Part shown: positions 12,505 to 22,519 of the stretch, piece after piece | Position numbering within the stretch: the stretch's first letter is position 1 | Layout: the number at the start of each line of letters is the position of its first letter | Assembly (NCBI GenBank): GCA_905221605.1 | Contig: CAJNDS010002477.1 | Coordinates: 310,001-374,000, forward strand | Length of the DNA stretch: 64,000 bases | Direction of reading: 5' to 3' | Source of the DNA: Symbiodinium natans | Taxonomy: Eukaryota > Sar > Dinophyceae > Suessiales > Symbiodiniaceae | Translations under genes and position numbers: made by a program | The notes under the pieces: generated by a model | Seen by the model: the letters and a program-made list of their open reading frames with translations, nothing else | What the model was told of the DNA's origin: nothing | The model's database searches: none

Positions 12505-13655
12505 AGAGGGGTACGTTCCACGTCACGAAAACGAAGCCACATGACGACGATTGTTGCTGCTTTTTCGTAGATTCCAAGACACGACGCCCCAGGTGATGTA
12601 CGACGTGTTCGTACGCTTCATGACACAAAAACAGAAGTCATGCCTACCACTACTTGTGAGGGCGGCGCAGACCCCACGACCTAGCTCCTGCTTCTGAGGG
12701 CGGTGCGGGAACATGCCAACAAAGAAAAAGTGCCCACACTAAGACTAGCACGTGATGCGCACCGACCCTCGGCTACGGGGCAAAGGAGATGCAGGCTGCA
12801 CAAAGGCTTGTGGCTGTCCCAAGCGGAGGCCGGCGCAGAGGGTGCAAGCTTGACTGACCCAAGCGGAGGCCGCAGGCAGGGAGGGAGACAAGCATGACGG
12901 GCCTCAAGGAATGCAAGAGCCACGGACCCAGGATTGCTCGCAAGAGAGTCCACTTGCATGAAGACCTCACGGCTCCACCCACCCCAGGTAGTTTACAACA
13001 TAATACCGTACCTTCCCAAGCAAGAACTCCAGGTAGCTTACGACAATTTCGTGTGCACGCATTCCAAAACCACCCCCAAGTGATAAGCGACGTGTATTCG
13101 CGTCCCCACATGTTATGCCTTTCTCACACCTTCCATGGAACGAAAACCTTTGGGACGTTCCAAGGACTCGAAACGAAACCTCCCCACGTATCCCCACGTC
13201 ATTATCGATGCTGTCGTGTTTTTCAAGACTCCAAAATGAAACTTTCCCGCGTCGTTTACAGCGTTTGGCACATCCCAAGACACGAAATGAGCAGGTTCCT
13301 ACATGATCCTCATCGAAAACACGTGTTCCAAGGTCCCCGTGATTTGCGAGGTTGTCGCAAATTTCAACACACGAACATGCCCTCCGCGTGATTGCGAGGC
13401 GTTCCAAGATACGAAAACGAGAAGTGCCCACGTGAATCGCGATGTATTTCGTACACTCCAAACAAAAAAACATCACTTTCGAGCCCCACCGCTCCGGACG
13501 TCCTCCGCGTACCACGCAATGCGCATGCGTACTTCGTTTGTTCTAAACCCTGAAGGTCTACAAACCCTGCGATATGGAACTCATGGAGTCCCCCACAAAG
13601 AGAGGCGAAGCGAAGCTCATGCTTTTCAACCAGGTACGTTCCATGACCACGAAAT
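12505..13655 (+). repeat. degenerate repeat field, ~50-nt unit with core TTCCAAGACACGAAA
   Basis: About thirteen loosely spaced copies of a core resembling GTTCCAAGACACGAAA, each followed by a variable part with CCCACGTGATNNGCGA-like words. Copies are seen near 12,514, 12,571, 12,617, 13,058, 13,132, 13,156, 13,219, 13,270, 13,323, 13,360, 13,402, 13,454 and 13,630. Spacing between close neighbours is about 40-60 nt, with a gap at 12.66-13.05 kb. The field lacks telomere-like words, in contrast with both sides. The 225-codon plus-strand and 182-codon minus-strand frames here are by-products of the repeat. Confidence 0.7.
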
Positions 13656-13899
13656 CAAAAAGATGGTCACAAAGGAAAAACGACTACGTCGGTGGCACCG
13701 TCGTGCGGAAATCCGCATGACACGCGAAAACGCGAGGACACGCGAAAAGACAAGCCAGCATGCGAAGGAGCGAAGACAAGCGACAATCACAACGCACGCT
13801 TTGAGCCACCCGCCCCACCAGTCCACGCCTCCTATGCCTCCCTCAAGATTTTGTCTGGCAGCAGCTTCCCGCATCCCTAATCTGGCCCCCTCCCCTATC

Positions 13900-14045
13900 A
13901 AACGTTGTCGAGTACGCCGAGGCCTCGCGCTAGCGGATAATTTCGAGTACTCCAGCCTTTTGAGCATTTCGATGTCATAACCAAAGTGCGTATTCGAGCA
14001 CAAGAGTCTTTGATGACGTTCCCAGTTGTCCACCAGCATTGAAGA
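13900..14045 (-). CDS. exon-like block, unknown protein
   Basis: The minus frame encodes LVDNWERHQRLLCSNTHFG, then YDIEMLKRLEYSKLSASARP, a coding-like segment rich in charged and aromatic residues. It would lie downstream of the two blocks at 14.78-15.06 kb in the same direction. Family not recognised. Confidence 0.35.
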
Positions 14046-14558
14046 CCCTGAATCGCTGCTTCCAGGACCTTCATCTTCAGCGCGTGCCCGTCCGGTCGCA
14101 TGAAGATGGCTGCTGTGCCGCCTCACCATGGCCCAAAGAAAGCTTCTCCACCAAAAAACATTCACGAAATAAAATGAAGAATTTAGCAAGCGGAGTGCCT
14201 TCAGCACAGCAGCAGCTGATGCCATGCATTAGCCTCACCCTGGCAGGGCCGCATCACATGGTCCCTCGAAGGTGTAAGCTTGGGGGGGGAAAGAGGGCGG
14301 AAGGAGGGTGGATGATGTTGCGCAAAGACTTTCATGCCCGGGGCTTCTTTGGGCTTTTGGACTCTTCGCAAGGTGCTCGAAGCTCCTCCTCTCCTCTGTC
14401 GCCAAGACCGCTGGCGAAGCATCTTGTCCATTCAACTGCGAGAACTGGCGGTCCTGGCAGCTTCGGCTACCCTTGCAGAACCCCGGACCCTAACCCTGAA
14501 GACAACGGAAACTCTGCGAAGCAAGCTGGCCTGGCCCTGGTTGGTCCGATCCTCACGT

Positions 14559-14652
14559 TGGTTTGGGGTTTGGGGTTTGGGGTTTGGGGTTTGGGGTTTG
14601 GGGTTTGGGGTTTGGGGTTTGGGGTTTGGGGTTTGGGGTTTGGGGTTTGGGT
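14559..14652 (+). repeat. GGGGTTT telomere-like array
   Basis: About 13 near-perfect tandem GGGGTTT heptamers, a G-rich variant of the TTTAGGG telomere unit. On the G-rich strand this could form G-quadruplexes. Flanks are unique, so the array is interstitial. Confidence 0.92.
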
Positions 14653-14774
14653 TTCCGGGTTGAGGGAGCTGAGGGTTTAAGATTCCATTTGGCGCACCCT
14701 TGGCCAAGCTGGGGAATCGTCGGTATGGCCACGTGGGGATTGCAGTCGACTACAGCTCCTCTTGTCCTTGGCGT

Positions 14775-15056
14775 CTTGAAGCCACAACACGATGCTAGGG
14801 CCAAAGCCATTCGGCTCTCGAAATTGTCCAGCACTGACCGCGCGCGGAGATCCGAGGTCCAGATGTCCATGATCTCCTTGACGCCCCGAAACGCCTAACC
14901 CCTACGTAAACCCTGCAATGGCCCGCAATCCTACGACTCTGGGCAGCCGCAGGGAGGCCGAGGAGTCTTTTGCAGGTCCTTGAGCTTCTGGTCCAGCGCA
15001 GCGTCATCCTCCATGGGCCCGGCCATCCCGGCCATGCCTTCCGCAAGGGAAGCCTC
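14775..15056 (-). CDS. two exon-like blocks, unknown protein
   Basis: Block one (about 14,960-15,056) reads GMAGPMEDDAALDQKLKDLQ, an acidic start followed by a coiled-coil-like helix. Block two (about 14,775-14,876) follows an AAG|G acceptor and reads EIMDIWTSDLRARSVLDNFE, then SRMALALASCCGFK. Joined, they would give a continuous helical protein segment. They sit downstream of the cupin gene and could be its C-terminus or a separate gene. Confidence 0.4.
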
Positions 15057-15087
15057 CACAGAAAGACAACATTTCAGGGTTTTTGGG

Positions 15088-15111
15088 GTGGCGGGGGGGG
15101 GGGGGGGGGGA
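15088..15111 (+). repeat. poly-G tract
   Basis: About 20 consecutive G residues interrupted once by C near the start. Similar runs occur near 9,001 (C), 17,410, 24,565 and 32,589. Confidence 0.85.
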
Positions 15112-16059
15112 TTCTCAAAACCCAGACCAACCTCTAACCCAAGAGAGCCTGAACGCAGGTCTCTGATTTGGTGCTGCTTGAAATAGGCTTCAGGGCCCTT
15201 TGTACGGCTTCAAGGCGTAGGGTCTAGGGTCCAGCATTTTCGTGTCAAAGGCTTTTGGCTTTGGGTGTACCTCAGAAAAATCATCTTGTGCGAACCTGTC
15301 TTTAACCAACTTGGAGAATCCAAGAATATTTGGTTCACACGTGGTTTGGCAAAACTGTCAACTGGGCCCTCCTGCTTCACATGACTTCTAGGATTGAACA
15401 TCGTTCTTTTGCAAAAATGTGTCATCAAAACTCCAAACTCGAAAACCTTAAACCTAAACTTCTAAGCCGTACACTTCACACAGCTGGAGAACCCTATTCT
15501 GGAATCCAGCTCTGTACCGAATATGTGCCGGGCATTACTCTGAGTTGAAAACAAGGTTCAGGACCGACAAGCTTCTGACTCGAACCGCTACCACAACTAC
15601 AGTCGGCTTCGAGTCTTGCAGTGCAGGGTTTGGGGCGGTTAGGGGCTTGGGGCTCTGGGTCTGCCATGGGTCTGCACCGATTTGCATGGGACGCCTACAT
15701 GTTTCAGGATTGGGGGGGGGGGCGTGAAACGCCCTGGGGGCGAGCCTGGCACAGGGAACGGAGCTCTTGTGGATAGGAGCTCTGCCTGGTACTGAGAGCA
15801 GCTGCAAAACCCACACCCGAGCCCCTAGACCCCCCTGAAACCCGTCAAAAGCCCCCAAAAAACTCTTTGAGACACCAGAGCACGAGAACCCTGGAGCCCT
15901 GAAGCCCAGAGACCTCCGCGCCCGAGGGCGCATCAATCTACGAAAGATACCGAAATCCAAGTACGCGTGGCGCTGAACGTCAGCTAAGAAGTTGAGGGCT
16001 TGGTGCTTTGTGGTTAAGGCAGGGTCGGGGGGTTTCTGTCTGGTACTCGGGGTCTCAGA

Positions 16060-17655
16060 TCCTCCAGCAAGAAGCCATTGCAACTGCGAGGCTACTAAAC
16101 CAGGATGACTCAAGTTGGACCGAAGCTCACTTAACTCCTGGACTCTGCCACAACTAAACTTCCTAAACTCTCAACCCTAGACTCCTAGACCCTATCTTGG
16201 ATAACCTGCACCCGAAACCCTGAGAACCCTGAGCTCGCCTGAGATCAGAAGCTAGATGCTTCACCATCTGCACACCCCAGCAAAAATCGCTGGTTGGCCT
16301 CACAACGTCTGAAGGTTCAGGGTGAGACCGGAGAGTGTTGGGTCTTCGCACAGCGGGGCTCAGAAGAACCGTTTCAAGGCTGTGGCAAAGCCAAAATGGA
16401 TGAGATGAGGCCCCGAAATGACCGCAAAACCTTGGAATCACCTGAGTGCCCTGCACAGTTATAGTGATGTGCAGGGATGGCTCTGATCCAGTTGCTGCTT
16501 CATGCAGCACTCCTCTCGGAATGTAGAGGACCTCGCCGAGTCAACACTCAACAAATAGTAGGATCCCCCCTATAGTAAGGACCCCAGTAAGGTACCTCCC
16601 AATATCGTAAGCCCCCAAGATGACAAAGCCACAAAAAGTCAGGAGCTGCGTGCCGTACTGCGGCACAAGCTGCATCGTAGGGCTCAATGGTGAAGTCAAG
16701 CTCGGCGGGTCCAATCAACTCACTCGGGACTGCTTGTTCTTTGCCAAGCATCTCCTGGCAAGGGGGCAGCAAATAGGGGAGGAGGGCGAGTCTGTGGGCA
16801 TGGAGACCAGAAATCCTGATGTTATCCGGGGCCCAGTCCTCTTTCACTCGACGGAACTAGCTTTGAGAAACCCATGGCTGTGGTCAATGCACCAAATGGG
16901 GCCATTCCCATCCACTCGCTCTCTCAAGGGACGCTGAAGTTTGCTCTTTCCAGAGCTATGCTGCGGCTCCTTTCTGGGCTCTAGTGGCTCTGACTTGCAG
17001 GATCCCCTTTGAAGACCGCAGCCCCCACATGGTCTAACCCGAGAAACCAAGAAGCCTCGGTGTACGGCAGCTTCGTGGGAGCGTTGTAGAGCGTCCAGCG
17101 CTTGCGGCCCCAAACTTGGAGGAGGATCACGTCCTTGGGCCCAAAGAGAGCATTTGGGGTGATTGAGTTCAAGGCTTCAGTTTGCCTCATGCAAAATAGT
17201 CCTAGCAAAGCCCCCGCCAAGGAGCTTGATCATCTGTGTGGACACGCACGGCCTGGCACATGCAATTCCTGAGCCAATCCATGAACATGAACCTGCCTGC
17301 ATCTGCCTGCCATGCCCTGCCATGCCCTGCCTGCGACTCCGGCGGCGTCAGATAGACCACAGCAAAGACATGATGGAAGTGCCGCGCAGACAGGCCTCCG
17401 GGAGGTGGGGGAGGGGGGGGGGGGGCTTCCGGAGCCTGAAGCTGAGGGGAAATTTTCCAGCGGCTGCGCCTTTGCACAGATCGTAGAGAACCTTGCTATG
17501 ACGATCTGCCTGACCACATCTCTCACAAGGCGAGCGCGACATGCTCGTGTGAGATCTGCAGCAACTGAAGCAAGAACACCTGGACAAAAACTACTAGCAT
17601 CTGGAGCCTGATTGATCACCATGGAATAGCCAGCCAAGTAGGAATGCCCTTGCAT
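16060..17655 (-). CDS. JmjC/cupin-type Fe(II)/2-oxoglutarate oxygenase, ribosomal-oxygenase-like
   Basis: An intron-rich gene. In transcription order: about 17,540-17,655 (GYSMVINQAP); a block ending at 17,226 with HTDDQ; 17,056-17,133 (DVILLQVWGRKRWTLYNAP); 16,674-16,754 (PAELDFTIEPYD); 16,442-16,531 (VLYIPRGVLHEA, SLHITITV); and 16,06x-16,137 (SELRSNLSHPGLVASQLQ). Spliced, HTDDQ runs into DVILLQVWG and EPYD into VLYIPRG. This gives the double-stranded beta-helix order with the HxD...H iron triad (HTD and the H of PRGVLHEA). That pattern is typical of ROXY/NO66/MINA53/YcfD oxygenases, which hydroxylate ribosomal-protein histidine or arginine. Three of the introns start with GC (17,225; 17,055; 16,673), one with GT (16,441); all acceptors are AG|G. 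The N-terminal and last exons are unresolved. Confidence 0.75.
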
Positions 17656-17699
17656 TCAGCGCTCACACTTGCGCGCACATCACCCGAACACCTGAACCA

Positions 17700-20600
17700 A
17701 AACTCTCTCAATCGTAAACCAAGACTGCGCTCGGCTCCGCGCAGGGACTTGGCAAGCTACTTGACTCGTTGTTCTTGAACATCTTGAGGTTGCTCCCTGC
17801 CAGAAGGTTTTAGGTTGAGGGGTTGCAGGGTTTGGGCGGTGTGCGGGTCGAGGCATTCGGGGCTTTACTCACTAGCACTTCGAGGGTCACCCTGCCTTCC
17901 AAGCCCACACCCCTCCAAACCGTGAGGGTCTCCTCTCCTGCCCTTCTAAACAAGAAAAGCCTTTCAAATCACCGACTCGCAGCCCTCAACCCACAAATCT
18001 CTAGTAAATATGCTCGATTCTGACTAGAGACCCTCAGGCACCTGCAGCGCTGCTGACCGCAGCTGCCACCTCGTCCGACAGCAGCGCCTCTGGGAGCCTG
18101 TTGCCACCTTCAGAGTTGTCATAATATGATGGTTCCATGGGTGCTTTTGGCTTTATAGGGATCAGGTCTTTTGTGGCGCATCTTGAGGATTGTGCAAGTT
18201 ACTCGGCCGGATCTCGCTTTTGATGTGTGAGAGGGCGCTGCACCCGTGGTTTTTTGAAGCATCAGTCTTACTGACCAGTTCATGAAAACCAGTGCGGGCT
18301 TTGGGTGGCCAGACGGAGGAACGTGAAAGACTCGAACTTGAAGCTCCCCTTGGGAGGCTCAACTTGGGGGCCAACTCCGCCCCCGCTCGGCAGCTCGGTG
18401 GTGCAGCGGCTTGCGCTCCCAGAACTCCTTGACAAAAGAGACTCGGAGAAAAGAGGATCGACACGCCATAGCACGGCAGAAGGTCCTGGAAAAACGCATC
18501 GTTCAATATTTCCTTCGCAGCCACACAAGTAGCTGTTGCGGCAAAAGCTTCGGAGAAGCAAAAGCAGCTACACTCAGCCAGATCAGCCTCGCACAGGCTT
18601 TCCGCAACATCCACGCCAGATGGTGCATGCTTCGGCTGGCCAATGCCAGTCTTCGTTCCCATTACGACAGAAAGCAGGCTGTTTTGGGCCTGTCAACTTG
18701 GATGTTCAGCTGTTCAGGTGTCATGGTGAACGAATCTGCTGCATGTCGATCTTCCGACTCTGACATGGTTCACGTGGTAGGAGACACTTGACACAGCGCG
18801 GCGCGGCACAAGCTGTGAGTGACCACCTGCTCATCCTATACCAGGAGCCTCTCCCAAAAGAGCTCTTACGCCCTGCGCCCCGAAGCAGAGGCACAGCCAG
18901 GGCCTTGGCAAAGAGCACCTGTCGGAAGAACGGCCACGGCAAACTGGCCATGGCCACGGCCTGGTGCGGATGAGAAAAGAAAGAGGGGGGGCTTCTGAAA
19001 GTCGTGTGGTCGCCTCGCTTGACCCTCCATATCAGGTTGCCACGACGCACCTGGGTTAAGTTTTCGGCTGTTTGGGAGGCTTCGAAGTTTTCCTTCTGAG
19101 CGACATGCACTTGCAACGGCCTTTCAAACCTCGCGCTGGCTGCAGTCTCAGGCGATTGCTGAAGTTGGGATTTAGCGAATGTAGTTGGAGGAGTTGTTCA
19201 AAGCGCTGTGCACTGGGCTATCTGCAGAGGTGTGATATGGCAGACTGGTCTTTCTTCCCAAGAGCAAAAACGCTTCTAGACAAGGAACACAAACTCTAAA
19301 ATCCCCTCAAGCCCCTCGAATGCCTTACAGCGAAATTTATTCCTAAGCCCCGAAACACAAAGCTCCCTTACGCCTGCCACCCTCCCCAAGAGGCTCCTTA
19401 AGTGCTCCACGCCGGCGCCATTCTTCTGCGGCCTGGCCTTTGCGATAAGGGTCGTTTAGAGCCGAGGGCTCGGGTTTAAAGATCTGGGGCCTAAGGCTTA
19501 CCCTCAACTTACGATACGTGGCCATCGCACACCGACAGATCTGCTGACAGGATCCAAAGTCCGTGAGATTCCGCCCTGGGCCCAAACCGATGCACTCTGG
19601 TTAATTCTCAGCTCGGCTTCCGGCCACTGTCCGGCTGGGGTACCAGCGGTGAAAGCTCCTACCGAACGGGGAAGAGCAGGGAAAGGAGGGGCTTTTTGAG
19701 CCGACTTGAGCCTGACAGACCTGGCTACAAAAGCAAACTCCGCTGCCGTGATCTGCCGGGACCTCGAGCTGTAGGAGCCCGGGGCAGGCGACTCCTGCAA
19801 CTGCAGATCGAGGTCGGCGAAGTTTCGCATGTACTTGTAGTTCCTGTGCGTATACCTTGAAGCCCGAACTCTAACCCTTCAACCCTTGCAGACCTTGACG
19901 AACCCAAGACCTAAGACCCAAGCAGGGCCAATGCATCAAGATCTGCACTTGAACGTCCTGCCTTGACACCTGCAGCCCTGAACCCTTGAAGCTCGAACCT
20001 CTTATCCAGGGAATGAAGAAGTTCTGAAAACTTCGTCGGCCCGCACGTCAGAAGGTCTGAAAAAAACCCTCAAGGCTGTCTGAAAGTACTGCGCAGAACC
20101 CCCCTGCACCACGGAAAAGCACACCACTCGCAAATGGGTTCCCACCCGGCTGCCAGATGCCTCTTCCCCTTGTTCATGTCGGAGAGCTGAGCTAAGACGC
20201 AGCCTCGAGCCGCTGGCGAAGAATTCAGGGGGGGGGCTTGTGGGAGGCTTCTGAGGGGGGCTTTGCTTCGGTGTTTGGGACATCGAAGCCATTCAGGCTT
20301 AGGGCCCATGTAGGGGTTTGGAGCTTCAGGATGCAAGGGACACGAAGTAGAAGTAGGAGCAAGATAGCTTAGGCTGAGCCGAATGATGTTTAGTACTGCC
20401 CGCGCTGGTCATTCTACTGAGGACTGACGTCATGGTCAAGGTCCCCAAAACAAGTTGCACTAACTTGTTAAGGCCCTCCGAAGCTTCGGCGAAGGCTTTT
20501 GAATAGGTTTGCTGTTCTTTACGTCTTACTTACCCAAAGCCTAGCAGGGCCTAGCCCCCCTAAACCACCTTGAACCTCCTCCGGAGCTGGGCAAGCGGGA

Positions 20601-21900
20601 CACTGATCAGGACTTCTCCCCTACCTATGAAAGCACCTCTGAGCCTTCAAAAACCAACAGGAGACTGCGCCATTCTGCTTGGATGCTGCTTCGAGGCCCA
20701 GCGGCCACCCGCAGGACAGAGCCGAGAGCATGCCCTGACAAGGTCAACGCGAGCATGCACAATTTAGGTTGGACCTTTCAAACCTCAAAACCCAAAAACA
20801 CTTGAACCTCGAAAACCCTTACAAAACTGTATACTTCTGCTTTGAGCTCGCTCTATCGGCACTTGAACATTTGAGCCGCTTTAAACCCTAACGTTCAAAG
20901 CTTAAGTCACTCGGAGCCTACTGTAGAGTTGGCGACAATCAGACGCAGAAAGCAAGGATTGGAGTAAGGACCGCGAAACCAAGTCCAAGCAGCCTGGCCT
21001 CATGGATAACCTTGTCAAGAGCATTGCTGTACATCGCAAATCCCTTCCTGGCGCAGCACACCAAAGTCAAGTTGACTCAAACCCTAAACCGCCTAAACCT
21101 GGAATGCAACCTCAAACATCAGACCCCTAAACCCGCAAAGGCTTCGCGGCTTTTGCAGGATGGCTCGATCGAGGCTTTGGTGCCTATGAGGCTTAGCAGC
21201 CGATCAACGCTTGGTTGATCAAGGATTGGTATGCCGGGGGCGCGTTGACCGGATGATCTCGATGGGAGCCTGTCAGGCAAGCCCATGTGTAAGCACGGTT
21301 GCACGGCTGTCCATTGCGCCCAAGTTCGTGTGACCATGAACCATGAAACCCTACATAAACTGCTGAGAGGTTCGAGGCTGGGTTGGGGGCAGTGTTGAAC
21401 TTCTTCTTAGGCGCAGTGTAGGCCCTGTAGGCACGCAGAGTTTTTTGGTTCGTTGATTCACGGTTTGTGCTTGAGGGCCTCGGGTTCAGCGTCTAGTAGT
21501 CTAGGTGGGTGCAAGCACCACTTGCATCACCTTGCATCACGTTGCATCATCTTGCATCCATCTCGCATCGAAATTCGGGGCGTCCGGGCATAGTTGTCTC
21601 CTCAATCCTGTTACCCTAAACCCTAAACTCCACAGCATTCAAACTGCCTCGAGTCCGGCAAGGAAAGCGCTTCCCACCGGGCACCTTGCGTGACTTCACG
21701 TGCCAAGCAAGCGAATTGAGGCGCCGATTTGTGTGGTCATTTCGGGTCAGGGTTTTGGCTCTTAATTAAGGTTCAGGCTTTCGGTGTGCTGACTGCCGGC
21801 CAGCGGCTCTTGCATGGCCCTGTCCCAGTTATCCAGGACGATCTCCTTAGAAAGTATGAATCCCTGCGAGGCCATTCTGAACGAGTAAGACAGTGCACGG
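17700..21900. other. telomere-like intergenic/intronic DNA with sparse exon candidates
   Basis: Most of this stretch is telomere-like degenerate sequence. Minus-strand exon candidates are: about 18,840-18,965 (SLPWPFFRQVLFAKALAVPL, hydrophobic); about 19,715-19,835 (FADLDLQLQESPAPGSYSSR); and about 20,080-20,215 (AQLSDMNKGKRHLAAGWEP, with a C-x2-C). They may be upstream exons of the cupin gene or belong to another gene; I could not chain them. A fourfold ~11-nt tandem (CTTGCATCAC-like) lies at 21,520-21,560 and a CCCTAAACCCTAAAC telomere word at 21,605. Confidence 0.4.
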
Positions 21901-21959
21901 AAAAAACACGCAAGGAACCTTGCTAAAAGGGTCAGGGACTCGCGCCAGTGCATGCATCA

Positions 21960-22515
21960 TCGTGTGCAGGACCGATCTTTGTTTCTCCTCCGGTTGGCGC
22001 TGATTTGCACATGCAGACATTTTAAGACTTGAGGTGCTTGGAGCCGCGATAGCTTTTTATCACAACGGATGACACGGGGGCAGGCCGCACAAACATCTGC
22101 GCCTCCGTCAAATGCCGCCTTGCAAAAGCAGTTCAGTTCCAATTTCTTCCTTACCAGGGCTGGCTCAGGCGCCTCATCGATGACGGTACCCTGGGCCAAC
22201 CTCTGTCGCGACCTTCAGTGTTTCTGCACATCTCGGGAAGGACGCCGCTGTGAAAATCGAGGGCGCGACCACTCATTGGCCACAAGGCGGAGGTATCTCC
22301 AGTTCAAGACCTCGGGCGAACGGGTGAAGTCGGTGAAGTGTTGCTCCTTTCGGATGTTTTCGGCATGGGTAGCTTTGCTGTCTTCGTGCTTTTGCCGGTT
22401 CTCGCAGGGCTACTTTGCAATCAAGACATTGTTCAAACAACACGATCTCCTTGTGTCCAGCAAGACAAGCAGGGCACTCACAGGGCTGACCAACAGCTGT
22501 AAACTTCTGCGGCTG
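21960..22515 (-). CDS. uncharacterised gene segment with cysteine clusters
   Basis: Three coding-like blocks in minus orientation. The first (about 22,385-22,510) reads CECPACLAGHKEIVLFEQC, followed by LDCKVAL: a C-x-C-x2-C ... C-x2-C zinc-binding pattern. The second (about 22,245-22,375) reads FTRSPEVLNWRYLRLVANEW. The third (about 21,960-22,190) has another CFC...C-x2-C pattern, then RLQAPQVLKCLHVQISANRR. The last part is faintly reminiscent of the zinc finger and 'LP-x-VL-x-x-x-L-x-R' segment of ubiquitin-specific proteases, but no catalytic boxes are visible. Function is not assigned. Confidence 0.4.
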
Positions 22516-22519
22516 TAGG

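Noticed and set aside
13303-13980. 225-codon plus-strand frame
   Set aside because: Mostly the translated degenerate ~50-nt repeat; no conserved segment.
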